From a virus, in the IMG/VR virus record IMGVR_UViG_3300018412_000021, positions 1 to 52,258 of that record: a stretch of DNA of 52,258 bases, one strand, 5' to 3'. Within the stretch, counting starts at the first letter, position 1. Each line of letters starts with the position of its first letter. This document shows positions 1-8,700 of this stretch, piece by piece. The translations under genes and the position numbers were made by a program. Under the pieces are notes generated by a model. That model ran no database searches, had not been told where the DNA came from, and saw only the letters and a program-made list of their open reading frames with translations.

Positions 1-1
1 C

Positions 2-1117
2 GGTGGAAGTGTAGTACGTTCTTTAGACAATAATGAATTTTCTGTAAGTGGCAGTGTTGCTCTATCCCCCTCACAGTCTGCTGGCATCACTCTGACAGTC
101 TCTGTAGTGGCTAACACAACGCTTTACACCCTAACCTATACCACAGGTATCACAGGTAGCAATACAATTAGCTACACGTCATCTGGAGCTGCTACAGCTA
201 ATGAAATTGTCACTGGTATTAAAGCTATTATTGATTTATCTCACCCACTGCTTTCAGCTTCTTTAGTTGGTGATACTCTTGTAGTTGATCTGACTGATGT
301 GTTTCAATCAAGCACATTCAATGTAAGCAGTAATCTTGCAATCACTAAAGTTAAAAAGATTGGTCAATTGGTTGCTGTAGAAGTTGGTGAAATTAATCAA
401 GATGCTAACACCATCACTGAAATTGTAACCCCTGTTCTTGGTTGGGATAGTGTAACGAATCCGTTAGCAGCCTCTCCGGGTAGACTTGTAGAAACTGACG
501 AAGAGATTCGCTTACGATTTCGTAATACTAAACTAGAACGTAGCTCAAACATCCTAGATAGTCTGTACTCATCTCTACTAAACGTAGATGGTGTACAAGA
601 GGTGGCTATCTACGAGAACGATACTGATATTACAGACTCTAATGGTGTTCTTCCTCACAGCTTTCTCCCTGTAGTTCTTGGCGGCTCCAGTCAGAGTATT
701 GCTCAGACTATTTGGGAAAATAAGCCAATGGGGATCAAGAGTCAAGGCAATACAGTTGTCCCTATCACAGATAGTCAAGGGTTTCTACATAATATTGGAT
801 TTGAAAGACCAACTCCTGTAACGATCTATATTGACATGGTGTTGAGCCTTAATCCTGAAGCCCCTGTACAGTTCTCTGGTGACGGCGCTGATCAGATTAG
901 AGCTGCTATCCAGACTTACGCTTCTGAGAACTTTGGTGTTGGTAAGGATGTAATTTATAGCCGTATGTTTACTCCTATTAACACAATTCCGGGGCATCAG
1001 GTTGATAGTCTGTTTATTGGTACAACACCAAGTCCTGTTGGGACAAGCAACATCACCATTGACTTTGCTGACATTAGTTCATTTGAATCTGTCAATATTT
1101 CGATAACAGTATCTTAA
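2..1117 (+). CDS. Baseplate J-like protein (5' end outside window)
   Basis: The frame is open from the first bases of the window to a TAA at 1115, so this is the last 371 residues of a longer protein; the GTG at 107 is only an internal codon. The C-terminal half has the pattern of the phage Mu gp47 / P2 gpJ baseplate family: a TDEEIRLRF segment near the middle, then ENDTDITDSNGVLPHS and a domain reading GVGKDVIYSRMFTPINTIPGH, which is the usual conserved tail of this family. Such proteins form the baseplate wedge that joins tail tube and fibres in contractile-tailed phages. It is followed after 12 bases by the gpI-like gene, the standard order. Confidence 0.85.
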   Translation, partial: GGSVVRSLDNNEFSVSGSVALSPSQSAGITLTVSVVANTTLYTLTYTTGITGSNTISYTSSGAATANEIVTGIKAIIDLSHPLLSASLVGDTLVVDLTDVFQSSTFNVSSNLAITKVKKIGQLVAVEVGEINQDANTITEIVTPVLGWDSVTNPLAASPGRLVETDEEIRLRFRNTKLERSSNILDSLYSSLLNVDGVQEVAIYENDTDITDSNGVLPHSFLPVVLGGSSQSIAQTIWENKPMGIKSQGNTVVPITDSQGFLHNIGFERPTPVTIYIDMVLSLNPEAPVQFSGDGADQIRAAIQTYASENFGVGKDVIYSRMFTPINTIPGHQVDSLFIGTTPSPVGTSNITIDFADISSFESVNISITVS

Positions 1118-1129
1118 GGGGACTTGCAA

Positions 1130-2014
1130 ATGGCTATAGTGCCCTTCACAGAAGCTGAGTATTTAGAAGAAGCAAGAAGTCGTGTTACTCAACAGTTCAC
1201 AGAAAAAGAGGTGTTCGACAAGTACCTCCAGCTTCTAATCGACCAACAAGAAAGTCTTCAGCAAGTATTCAAAGACCTTATTCAGAAAAGAAGTATTGAT
1301 GAGGCCACTGGAGCAACACTAGATATAATTGGTGAGATTGTAGGCCAACCTAGGGAACTTATCTCTGTTGATCTATTTAACTTCTTCGGCTTTCAAGGTG
1401 CTCTTAAGGCAGATACTTTTGGCGACTTTGGTCAGCCTGTTATTGGCTCTAGGTTCTACGACTTTGGCACACCTCTTGGGGGCAACGCACCCCTGGATGA
1501 CGAAACATATCGCCTGTTTATCAAAGCAAAGATTCTGAAGAACAGAACAGCATCCACTCCAGAAGAGTTCTTAGCTTTCGTGAACTTCTTGTTCGGTACG
1601 GAGACTACAGCAATCATCTCTGAAGGTAATGCTGAATACACTGCTTTGTTTGGTAGAGAGCTTTCTACTTTTGAACAAGTATTATTGAACTATGTTTCCA
1701 CAAGTCAAGGTTATCCATCTCGCCTGATTCCTAAAACTGTAGGTGTAAGAATTAACTTTGGTTGGTTCCTTGCTGGCAACTACTTTGGCTTTCAAGGTGC
1801 AACTGGAGCTTTAGGTTTTGGTGATTTAACTGGGACAGTTGGGTATGGTCTGGGGTACGGGTTAGAATATGGAGATAGTAATTTTGGTCTTGGGACACCC
1901 GAGTGGAGCTTTACTTATGATGGCAGTGAACTCTATGATGGGGGTTCTACTTACTTCTCTACACCGACATATCCAGGCGGAATCGTTGGGGGTACTTTTG
2001 CTACACTATTTTAA
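1130..2014 (+). CDS. P2 gpI / DUF2612-like baseplate protein
   Basis: 294-residue protein. The ATG at 1130 is chosen over the upstream in-frame TTG at 1124 because an AAGGGG ribosome site ends 8 bases before it. The N-terminal helical part (residues 1-75) with an IIGEIVGQPRE segment resembles the DUF2612/gpI-type baseplate proteins that sit directly after gpJ. The C-terminal third is rich in Gly, Tyr and Phe with repeated GFQGA and GFGD motifs (for example NFFGFQGALKADTFGDFG and YFGFQGATGALGFGDL), a short internal duplication. It lies between baseplate J and the first tail fibre. Family assignment is from pattern and gene order. Confidence 0.7.
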   Translation: MAIVPFTEAEYLEEARSRVTQQFTEKEVFDKYLQLLIDQQESLQQVFKDLIQKRSIDEATGATLDIIGEIVGQPRELISVDLFNFFGFQGALKADTFGDFGQPVIGSRFYDFGTPLGGNAPLDDETYRLFIKAKILKNRTASTPEEFLAFVNFLFGTETTAIISEGNAEYTALFGRELSTFEQVLLNYVSTSQGYPSRLIPKTVGVRINFGWFLAGNYFGFQGATGALGFGDLTGTVGYGLGYGLEYGDSNFGLGTPEWSFTYDGSELYDGGSTYFSTPTYPGGIVGGTFATLF

Positions 2015-2022
2015 GGAGTCTT

Positions 2023-3048
2023 ATGACTAATCTTACAGAGAGTTCGATATATGAAGCCGGTATCTATCAGCTAGAGACCAAAGACCCAGCTCTAGGTGGG
2101 CCTCCCGGGTTTGATGCAGGTATACCAGTTACCGGGCACGCTAACGTCCAAGCACAGCAACTGGCTAATCGTACAGCCTACTTGAACGCAAACAAACAGC
2201 CGTTATCTAATAATTTAACAAGTCTTGCATCCTTAACAGGAGCCGCTGATAGCCTGCCGTACTTCACTGGTGCCGGTGCGCTTAGCTTGACCACGTTGAC
2301 TGAATTGGCTAGGAATTTGCTGGATGATACTACCCAGTCAGGGATGCAAAGCACGCTAGGCTTGGTTAAGCAGACAAGCGCAACAGACACTACTGCTGGA
2401 GCTCTAATGACTGTTGGTGCATTTGGTTTGGGCACGGACAATCAGCCCACCAACATAGACCCAAACACTGTCAGGTATGGCTCAGTCATGGTGCCGGTTT
2501 CACAGCCTAATGCGCCTTCTACTGAGTGCGTTATGTGGTCTGGTGGTCAATCTGCCGGTGCCAGAAGTTCGCAGCTTGCTATTGATCACGGCGCGCCTAC
2601 TAGGGCGTGGATACGGGGATACAACAGTGGGCGCGTAGGCGCTGAATGGGCTCCGTGGACTGAGCTATGGACATCTGTTAGCGCCAACTCCATCACCGTA
2701 GATACCGGCTCTTTCGGCTACGGCACAGGCTCAGGCGGCACGGTAACGCAGGCGACGAGCAAATCAACAGGGGTCACTCTAAACAAGCCATCCGGGCAGA
2801 TCACGACCGCCAGTGATGCAATAGCCGCTAACTCGGCAGTCAGCTTCACGCTGACCAACGACAAGATCGCAGCCAACGATATTCCATCAATCGTAATTAA
2901 GAGCGGCGCAACGGCTGGTGCGTACGTTGTGCAAGTGGACGCAGTTGCCGCTGGCTCGTGCCGTGTCTCGATCCGCAACATGACGGCGGGGTCGTTGTCA
3001 GAAACACTCGTCTTGCAATTCAGCAACGGAAAAGGAGCAATCGCATGA
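2023..3048 (+). CDS. Tail fibre protein
   Basis: 341 residues, start after AAGGAG. The N-terminal ~60 residues (ESSIYEAGIYQLETKDPALGG, HANVQAQQLANRTAYL) are the common attachment domain of phage tail fibres. The middle contains the NLTSLASLTG repeat. The C-terminal 120 residues (GTGSGGTVTQATSKSTGV, then a beta-rich tip) resemble fibre tips seen in Pseudomonas phages and prophages. Base composition rises clearly in GC from about 2400 to the end, unlike the AT-richer N-terminal half, which suggests a transferred receptor-binding tip. It overlaps the next gene by ATGA. Receptor is unknown. Confidence 0.8.
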   Translation: MTNLTESSIYEAGIYQLETKDPALGGPPGFDAGIPVTGHANVQAQQLANRTAYLNANKQPLSNNLTSLASLTGAADSLPYFTGAGALSLTTLTELARNLLDDTTQSGMQSTLGLVKQTSATDTTAGALMTVGAFGLGTDNQPTNIDPNTVRYGSVMVPVSQPNAPSTECVMWSGGQSAGARSSQLAIDHGAPTRAWIRGYNSGRVGAEWAPWTELWTSVSANSITVDTGSFGYGTGSGGTVTQATSKSTGVTLNKPSGQITTASDAIAANSAVSFTLTNDKIAANDIPSIVIKSGATAGAYVVQVDAVAAGSCRVSIRNMTAGSLSETLVLQFSNGKGAIA

Positions 3049-3242
3049 TCCTCTCAAGCGTAACGCACTACCTCGACAGCAATACCTTAGAAGCTGTTTG
3101 GCTTGAAGAAATCCTAGACTCAGACGGCCAGCCTATACGATTTGATAGGGTGAAGTGCCAGAGCTACTCAAGCGAGCAGCGAGCGGAGTTCGTGGCTGAT
3201 ACAGGAGCGCCTCAGTACGCTGATTTGGCGGGTTGGGTGTAA
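3045..3242 (+). CDS. Small protein after tail fibre, possible fibre chaperone
   Basis: 65 residues. The ATG overlaps the tail-fibre stop (ATGA), so the two are probably translated together. The sequence starts MILSSVTHYLDSNTLEAVW and carries SYSSEQRAEFVADTG. It has the same GC-rich composition as the fibre tip and probably moved with it as a cassette. Small genes in this place often encode fibre assembly factors or tip proteins, but no diagnostic motif is visible here. Confidence 0.65.
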   Translation: MILSSVTHYLDSNTLEAVWLEEILDSDGQPIRFDRVKCQSYSSEQRAEFVADTGAPQYADLAGWV

Positions 3243-3266
3243 TGGGTACTAAGGTTTACATGAAAC

Positions 3267-3752
3267 ATGTCAGTTAAAAATAAACTCTTAGCTTTGGGGT
3301 TGTCTTCTGCACTTGCAACATCTGGTATGTTCATTGCAAAACATGAAGGATTAGTGCTTGGAACTTACCCTGACCCTGTTGGTATTGTCACATCTTGCTA
3401 TGGTCATACTGGCCCTGAGTTGAAACTAGGATAGAAGTTCTCTGAAGATGAATGTCTAGAGCAATTAGCTAAAGACCTCTCCAAACATAACAACGAGATG
3501 AGTAGATATATCAAAGTTCCATTGTCTGCTGAAGAACACGCTGCTTATTTATCGTTCACCTATAACGTAGGTGTGGGTAATTTTAAGCCTTCTACTTTGT
3601 TAAAACTTCTCAATAAAGGTCAGAGAGTAGAGGCTTGTGAACAACTTACTCGATGGGTATTTGCAAAAGGTAAAAAACTTCAAGGCCTAGTCAATAGACG
3701 TAATGATGAGAAAGCCCTATGCCTCTCTGGTATAAACAATTTTAAGGAATAA
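3267..3752 (+). pseudogene. SAR endolysin (GH24 lysozyme) interrupted by amber codon
   Basis: A 162-codon frame translates as a complete R21/P22-type lysozyme except for TAG at 3432-3434 (codon 56). Residues 1-24 form a weakly hydrophobic Ala/Gly/Ser-rich segment like a signal-anchor-release domain. Catalytic E27, D36 and T42 have the spacing of T4 lysozyme E11-D20-T26 (KHEGL, YPDPVG, TSCYGHTG). After the stop the frame continues with FTYNVGVGNF and LTRWVFAKGKKLQGLVNRR, typical of the family. The stop sits in LKLG-stop-KFSEDEC, where relatives usually have Gln, so CAG to TAG explains it. The downstream ATG at 3498 would lack all catalytic residues. Inactive unless suppressed. Confidence 0.85.
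3432..3434 (+). other. In-frame amber codon in endolysin
   Basis: TAG separates two halves of one conserved lysozyme frame. Other genes in this window end with TAG (for example at 37129, 37639 and 45726), so TAG is not reassigned throughout the genome. Confidence 0.85.
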
Positions 3753-3756
3753 ATAA

Positions 3757-4656
3757 ATGCCACAAATTCTAAAACCCTCAAACCTTAGTTTGACTTGGGC
3801 ATCTGCCGGAGATGTACTAAACCCCGGTGATACTAAATATGCAACAGGTTGGCAAGTTGAGATTCCTCCTCGCCAATGGTTCAACTACCTAGATAATCGT
3901 CAAGACACTGCTCTCGCACACATCAACCAACATGGTGTTGTTGTTTGGGATGCTTTGACAGAGTACCAAGCTAATAAGAGTTATGTTCAAGGTCCTACTA
4001 CTGGGGCAGTATATCGTAGTAAACAAACTCACACTAATCAAAACCCCGATTTAGATGTTGGTGAAGTTTACTGGGAGTTTGCATTCGCATCTCCTGGTGA
4101 CTTTTACACTAAGACCCAAGCTGATGCACTGTACTTAGCAAAAGCAAGTAATCTTGCTGACCTACCTAATGCCGCGACAGCCCGTACAAACCTCGGTGTT
4201 TACTCTCAAGCGCAGACTTACACTAAAACTGAGGTTGATGCTAAGACTACTGTAGCTTCTACTGCACAGGCACAGGGGCTTGCTTCCAACACCACATTGA
4301 TTACCCCATTGCGCGTCAAAGAGGCATTTAACGCTAGCGGATCAGCGCCATTTTTTGCAGTAAGAGCTTGGGCAAATTTCGATGGTATTACTACTGCGAC
4401 TGTCAGAGCTTCTGGTAATATAGCATCAGTAGTCAGAACAGGTGCTGGGCTTTATACAGTGACATTTTCAGTGGCAATGCCTGATGCGAACTATGCGGTT
4501 ACTGGCACAGCCACTCAATCACCAACAGGGCCTGAGCTTCTTGCAGATGCGTTCACTTACTTTAATAGGTCTGTTTCGGGGTTTGATATACAAACCTTTA
4601 CTACCGAAAACACATTAAATGATTGTGGCGAAATTTCTTTTACGGTGGTACGATAA
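3757..4656 (+). CDS. Tail fibre protein with carbohydrate-binding-like segment
   Basis: 299 residues, ATG after AAGGAATAA. The N-terminal domain (ASAGDVLNPGDTKYATGW, PPRQWFNYLDNRQDTALAHINQHG) is typical of phage tail fibres. Residues ~70-105 (VVWDALTEYQANKSYVQG, VYRSKQTHTNQNP) look like a small chitin-binding-like beta module. Then follow a FYTKTQADALYLAKASNLADL linker and a C-terminal domain (WANFDGITTATVRASGNIAS, VAMPDANYAVTGT) that is widespread at fibre tips. It lies between the broken endolysin and the tailspike and probably recognises a surface glycan. Confidence 0.8.
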   Translation: MPQILKPSNLSLTWASAGDVLNPGDTKYATGWQVEIPPRQWFNYLDNRQDTALAHINQHGVVVWDALTEYQANKSYVQGPTTGAVYRSKQTHTNQNPDLDVGEVYWEFAFASPGDFYTKTQADALYLAKASNLADLPNAATARTNLGVYSQAQTYTKTEVDAKTTVASTAQAQGLASNTTLITPLRVKEAFNASGSAPFFAVRAWANFDGITTATVRASGNIASVVRTGAGLYTVTFSVAMPDANYAVTGTATQSPTGPELLADAFTYFNRSVSGFDIQTFTTENTLNDCGEISFTVVR

Positions 4657-4657
4657 T

Positions 4658-7279
4658 ATGGCACAGCAACAATCCCCCTTTTTAGAAGCAGCTTACGGGT
4701 GGAATTTCGGTGAAGGTGGTTGGAATTCAGGAATGGATCAAAACCTTCTCAAATTCTCCTTCATGTTTGACCGCAATGTGGATAGTATTGTAGCGTCCTT
4801 GCCAGCAGCAGTAAACGGACAAGCGCACTACCTTACAACAGATAACCGCCTATACTTTGCGGTAGGGTCAACATACTTCAGCACCCCAGTACCTAAATGG
4901 TTTACGGTGTTTGTACGTTCTACGGGGCAAACACATCAATATAACGGAACATCCCTTGTTCAGATTGATAGTCCTGCACAACTAGATTCCCGTCTTGATG
5001 CTGTAGAACTTACCGTAGCAAACCTGGGTACAGCAGCTTTTCAAAGTGTTGAATTCTTTGCTACACAAGCTGAACTGGACGTAGTTTCCGCAAGTGCATC
5101 CAACTATACTGATGCTTTGAGGGGTGATCTTGCAGATCCGGCGAAGGGTTCGGCGATGGTTGCGTTCGGGCAGGGCAATGTTTCAACCGCACTCAGCTCC
5201 CGTGTTGTTCAGGTAGCCACCATCGCAGACCTTCGCAACCTAGAGCCTGCGTTTGATGGGCAGCAGGTTGAGTTGTTGGGACATACTGCTTCAGGGATCG
5301 GAGGTGGTATATTCTACGCCGACTACAATAGTGTCGCAGCTGATGATAACGGCGTTACGGTTGTCACTGTTGGCGGTAAGAGGTGGTTGCGGAGACTGGA
5401 CGGATTTGTTTCTCCCACGATGTTCGGTGCTATCGGTGATGGTGTTGTTGATGACACCGCACCTGTTCAGTCTTCCGTAATTTCTGGTAAGTCAGTTTTA
5501 ATCCCAACGGGTGACATCTACCGACTCACTGGGATGGTTGATGTTCCTGATGACGTGGAGATTTACGGAGCAGGTGAGATATATGTGGATCAGAACCCAT
5601 ATATAAGAGCGTTGAATTTACGCGCGGGATGCAGGGTTGACGGTGTTAAATTCCGTGGTCGTAGCTCCGCTACTGCAATGTCTGAGGGAATAGGTGGAGG
5701 ATACAGGGGCGTAGCTATATCTGCGTCCAATTGCGATGACGTGCGGGTAACTAACTGCAAATTTTACAGTTTTGTGTCCAACGCAATTAATGTTGGAGCG
5801 GGCATTGTTGGGTTTGGCTACTCAAATAATATGGCTGTTACAGACTGTTACTTTGATGACAGTAATGATGGGTTCTTCGATATTGAATCCAGCTACTTTA
5901 CTGGAGATTGCGTATTTAGCAGAAACATTAGCTATTCCAACAGCGATGTTTTTATCGGTATATCGTCAGTAGGCTCTACGACTAATGCGCCAGAAACCGA
6001 AATAAGCGCGGTATCACATCACGTCATCTCTGACAACATCCACATAAAGCGAAGAGGTAAATCCTTACCATCTGGTAGAATGATGGGCCGACATGCCATA
6101 TCTATTCACTATACAGAGGGTAAATCTTACGCAACTATCACCGGCAATATCTTTGGAGTGTGCAGCAGGCATGGCGTATACATGCGAGGAAATGAGCCCG
6201 TTGACCCCAAGCCCCCGATTGGGCCAAATATCGTTGCAAACAACTTTCTCATTTACTGTGGAAATGCTTTAGACGACCCTAGTAATTATCATAGCGGTAT
6301 AATGCTCGAAGTGAACACTCACACTGTCGTCACCGGGAACCACTTTTTCAAATCAGGATATACTCCTACTGGCAACCCAGCAGCGGCTGATGCTTACGAC
6401 ATATCAACTACCCGTGGGACTCAATATGTAACTATTACAAACAACATGATGCGTGGGGCAAAAAATGGCGCTATTTATCTGAATATGTCAGTTCCTGGCT
6501 ATACCAGTAGGCAAATTATAATCAGTGAAAATCAAATTGCCTCTAATGGTTTTGGTATCTTCGTTGGAGTGCATACCGGCGCTGTCGATTGCAGGGACAT
6601 AAAAATAACAGGCAACATTATTCAGCTACTTAGCACAACGGCTATGGGCTTTTCTAATTTCAACTTTGGCATTGGTTTTGAATTACAAATCGGTCAATCT
6701 AACTCTTTAGAAATCACAGGCAACACTGTCACTGGTTTAGGTAAAACTAACGGACAGTATGGTTTGTGTTTGAGAGGAAGTGCTCCCGGCTCTATGGAGT
6801 CAACTGCAAAAGTTCATGGGAATACTTTTATAAACCTTTACCGAGGATTTGCGAGCTGGAGGGTGACTAGCGGGCCTTCAGGAATTGAGTATGTTTACCA
6901 CAAAGCATGGGGCGTTGATACGCGAGTAAAAGATAACACATTCCAGAACTGCGCTGAAGCACTCTTCGCTGCAAAAAATGCAAATAACGCTCTGGCGTTC
7001 GTTGAGCCAAGCAACAAGTTTATCGGGTGTGACTCAACGTCAATATCAACAGTTGTTGACGTAAACTCGACCGTTGTAATTGGTGAAGTGTCGGGTGTTA
7101 ATGCGTCCGGTGTAGCAAACGTAAACCTAAGGGTAACAGCACCCCCATCATCCGAAGCATATTCTGCCGGGGATAGTATAGTTAACCCAGCGCCAACAGC
7201 TGGTGGATATATGGGCTCTGTTTGTGTTACCGCAGGCAGTCCCGGCGTCTGGAAAAGTTATGGCAGCATTAGCGTCTAA
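4658..7279 (+). CDS. Tailspike, pectate-lyase-type beta-helix
   Basis: 873 residues. The ATG at 4658 follows the previous TAA by one base and is probably translationally coupled; an upstream in-frame ATG at 4619 lies inside the previous gene. Residues 1-130 form a virion-binding head (FLEAAYGWNFGEGGWNSGMDQ). At about residues 255-275 the segment SPTMFGAIGDGVVDDTAPVQ matches the start of pectate-lyase-3 / right-handed beta-helix tailspikes. The following 400 residues repeat short Ile/Val/Asn strands (ITGNIF, VTGNHF, ITNNMM, ISENQI, ITGNII, ITGNTV), the rungs of a parallel beta-helix. It probably binds or degrades capsule or lipopolysaccharide; the substrate cannot be read from sequence. Confidence 0.85.
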   Translation: MAQQQSPFLEAAYGWNFGEGGWNSGMDQNLLKFSFMFDRNVDSIVASLPAAVNGQAHYLTTDNRLYFAVGSTYFSTPVPKWFTVFVRSTGQTHQYNGTSLVQIDSPAQLDSRLDAVELTVANLGTAAFQSVEFFATQAELDVVSASASNYTDALRGDLADPAKGSAMVAFGQGNVSTALSSRVVQVATIADLRNLEPAFDGQQVELLGHTASGIGGGIFYADYNSVAADDNGVTVVTVGGKRWLRRLDGFVSPTMFGAIGDGVVDDTAPVQSSVISGKSVLIPTGDIYRLTGMVDVPDDVEIYGAGEIYVDQNPYIRALNLRAGCRVDGVKFRGRSSATAMSEGIGGGYRGVAISASNCDDVRVTNCKFYSFVSNAINVGAGIVGFGYSNNMAVTDCYFDDSNDGFFDIESSYFTGDCVFSRNISYSNSDVFIGISSVGSTTNAPETEISAVSHHVISDNIHIKRRGKSLPSGRMMGRHAISIHYTEGKSYATITGNIFGVCSRHGVYMRGNEPVDPKPPIGPNIVANNFLIYCGNALDDPSNYHSGIMLEVNTHTVVTGNHFFKSGYTPTGNPAAADAYDISTTRGTQYVTITNNMMRGAKNGAIYLNMSVPGYTSRQIIISENQIASNGFGIFVGVHTGAVDCRDIKITGNIIQLLSTTAMGFSNFNFGIGFELQIGQSNSLEITGNTVTGLGKTNGQYGLCLRGSAPGSMESTAKVHGNTFINLYRGFASWRVTSGPSGIEYVYHKAWGVDTRVKDNTFQNCAEALFAAKNANNALAFVEPSNKFIGCDSTSISTVVDVNSTVVIGEVSGVNASGVANVNLRVTAPPSSEAYSAGDSIVNPAPTAGGYMGSVCVTAGSPGVWKSYGSISV

Positions 7280-7336
7280 TTCTGTATTGTCCGCGACACG
7301 TCATCCAGCCAGTTGGGGCTTCTTTCTTACTGATAG

Positions 7337-7798
7337 GAACCTCAGTACCTTTATCCTTGGGGTAATGCCAGAGACGGGTTCTATGGAGATAAGAGAGGTT
7401 GGTGGTCTAACGAAAGAAAGGGCAATCATAAGTCTTTCTGGTCACAGTATCTTTGGTCGGCTGTCCGTAACCCCTGCAACAACTTACGTTTCATGCCTCT
7501 ATCTTCTGTCAATGTTAGAGATGCTAAGTCTGTTGAACTGTTGGCAGGACAAGAATATGTCCGAGACAGGGTTGGAGATGAAGGATGGCAGTTTGTAAGA
7601 GTTGTGGATAAGAATAGCATTCCCTATTATGGACTCTACTTTGTAAAAGTTAAGAAGAATGGAAAGGGTGTTGTTATTCGTCTTGGGTTCAAGATAGAAC
7701 CAAAACATGCTTATGAGTATGCTGGAACAGAAGATGAAGATAATGCTTCTTATAATAAAGGCATGACTTTCAAGATTTCGTTCAACAAGACATTATGA
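7337..7798 (+). pseudogene. 5'-truncated phage membrane-protein gene remnant (DUF7338-like)
   Basis: Frame 2 is open from 7337, just after tandem stops TGA TAG at 7331-7336, and encodes PWGNARDGFYGDKRGWW, then SFWSQYLWSAVRNPCNNLRF and about 100 more residues to TAA at 7796. The GDKRGWW and SAVRNPxNNLR patterns look like a conserved phage family (my recall: DUF7338-type). There is no ATG, GTG or TTG in frame before 7493, and the ATG at 7493 has no ribosome site and lies after the conserved motif. The 5' end therefore seems lost where the tailspike gene ends, perhaps when the tailspike was exchanged. A 101-residue product from 7493 remains possible. Confidence 0.65.
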
Positions 7799-7808
7799 CA
7801 GGTGAGAT

Positions 7809-8444
7809 ATGTTCTCCAAGATTATGAAAAGATTTTGTAAGGGTGCATCCGAAGTGTATCCCCAGAAAGAAGTATTAGAAGAAGATTTACCAGCTATGGA
7901 GAACAGTCTCGTGCAAAAGAAATCACTATTTATCTCTGCTGGACATTCTGACACAGACCCCGGAGCCAAGGGGAACGGCTATAGTGAAGCCGACATTGTG
8001 CTAGAATTTAGGGATATGTTGGCAACAGAGTTAGAGGTATTAGGTGTTTCATTTGGTAGGGATGGAAGTGCAGGTTCCAACCTCCCCCTAAGAGATGCTA
8101 TCAACCTAGCTAAATCATACGATCTAGCAATAGAATTTCACTGTAATGCCTTCCACCTACCCTCTGCTACAGGGGTTGAGACTTTAAGCCGTTCTCACCA
8201 CCACAGCCTTACTAACAAGTTAAATGCTCTCATCTCTTCCACTCTTGGTATCAACAACAGGGGTAGTAAAGGTGAGAGTAGTGGTCAACACAGCAGGCTT
8301 GGGTTTATCTCTCAAGCTGATGGTATTATTGTAGAACTCTTCTTTATCTCTAACCCCGAAGATGTTAGGAAATACCAAGAGAATAAGAACGTATTGGCTA
8401 AGAGAGTAGCTGAACTCTTAAAGGAAGAAGTGTATGCCGATTAA
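7809..8444 (+). CDS. N-acetylmuramoyl-L-alanine amidase endolysin (Amidase_3)
   Basis: 211 residues, ATG after AGGTGAGAT. From residue 38 it has the Amidase_3 fold: FISAGHSDTDPGA with zinc ligand H46, YSEADIVLEF with E60, AIEFHCNAF with H111 and VELFFISNPED with catalytic E176. It cleaves the amide between MurNAc and L-Ala of the peptidoglycan stem. Residues 1-35 are polar, with no export signal, so release probably needs a holin; the next gene overlaps by 11 bases and fits that role. It likely is the working endolysin, because the GH24 gene upstream is interrupted. Confidence 0.88.
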   Translation: MFSKIMKRFCKGASEVYPQKEVLEEDLPAMENSLVQKKSLFISAGHSDTDPGAKGNGYSEADIVLEFRDMLATELEVLGVSFGRDGSAGSNLPLRDAINLAKSYDLAIEFHCNAFHLPSATGVETLSRSHHHSLTNKLNALISSTLGINNRGSKGESSGQHSRLGFISQADGIIVELFFISNPEDVRKYQENKNVLAKRVAELLKEEVYAD

Positions 8445-8700
8445 GAAAGTGAAGTGTCTCTTAGATAAACTCTTTAACGAACAGAAGTTCTTTAGGCGTG
8501 TTATCCTCTTGTGGGCTATCACCCTTATTACAGTGTTTGTTCTGTTTCTGATGAATGTTGAACTACTGATTGGTATTGGTGCAGCAGGGGCTACAGTAGC
8601 TACAGGTGTTATTGGTATTCTGGCTACGATTGTTTCTTTCTACCAATGGCATAGGAAGTTGGATGATGAAGAGAAGAATGGGGGTGAGGGAGGTGATTAA
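8434..8700 (+). CDS. Holin-like membrane protein
   Basis: 88 residues with two hydrophobic segments: residues ~24-42 (ILLWAITLITVFVLFLM) and ~45-66 (LLIGIGAAGATVATGVIGILA). Lys/Arg-rich N-terminus and a charged C-terminus (KLDDEEKNGGEGGD). The ATG lies inside the end of the amidase gene with a GGAAG ribosome site. Size, two membrane spans and position between endolysin and spanins suggest a holin. No family could be named with certainty. Confidence 0.65.
   Translation: MPIKKVKCLLDKLFNEQKFFRRVILLWAITLITVFVLFLMNVELLIGIGAAGATVATGVIGILATIVSFYQWHRKLDDEEKNGGEGGD

Noticed and set aside
3267-3752. Genome-wide reassignment of TAG to Gln
   Set aside because: Several genes (ending at 37131, 37641 and 45726) use TAG as a normal stop with a well-placed next gene.
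7203-7598. 131-codon plus frame
   Set aside because: Starts inside the tailspike and runs out of frame with the conserved GDKRGWW and SAVRNP motifs, which are in the other frame.
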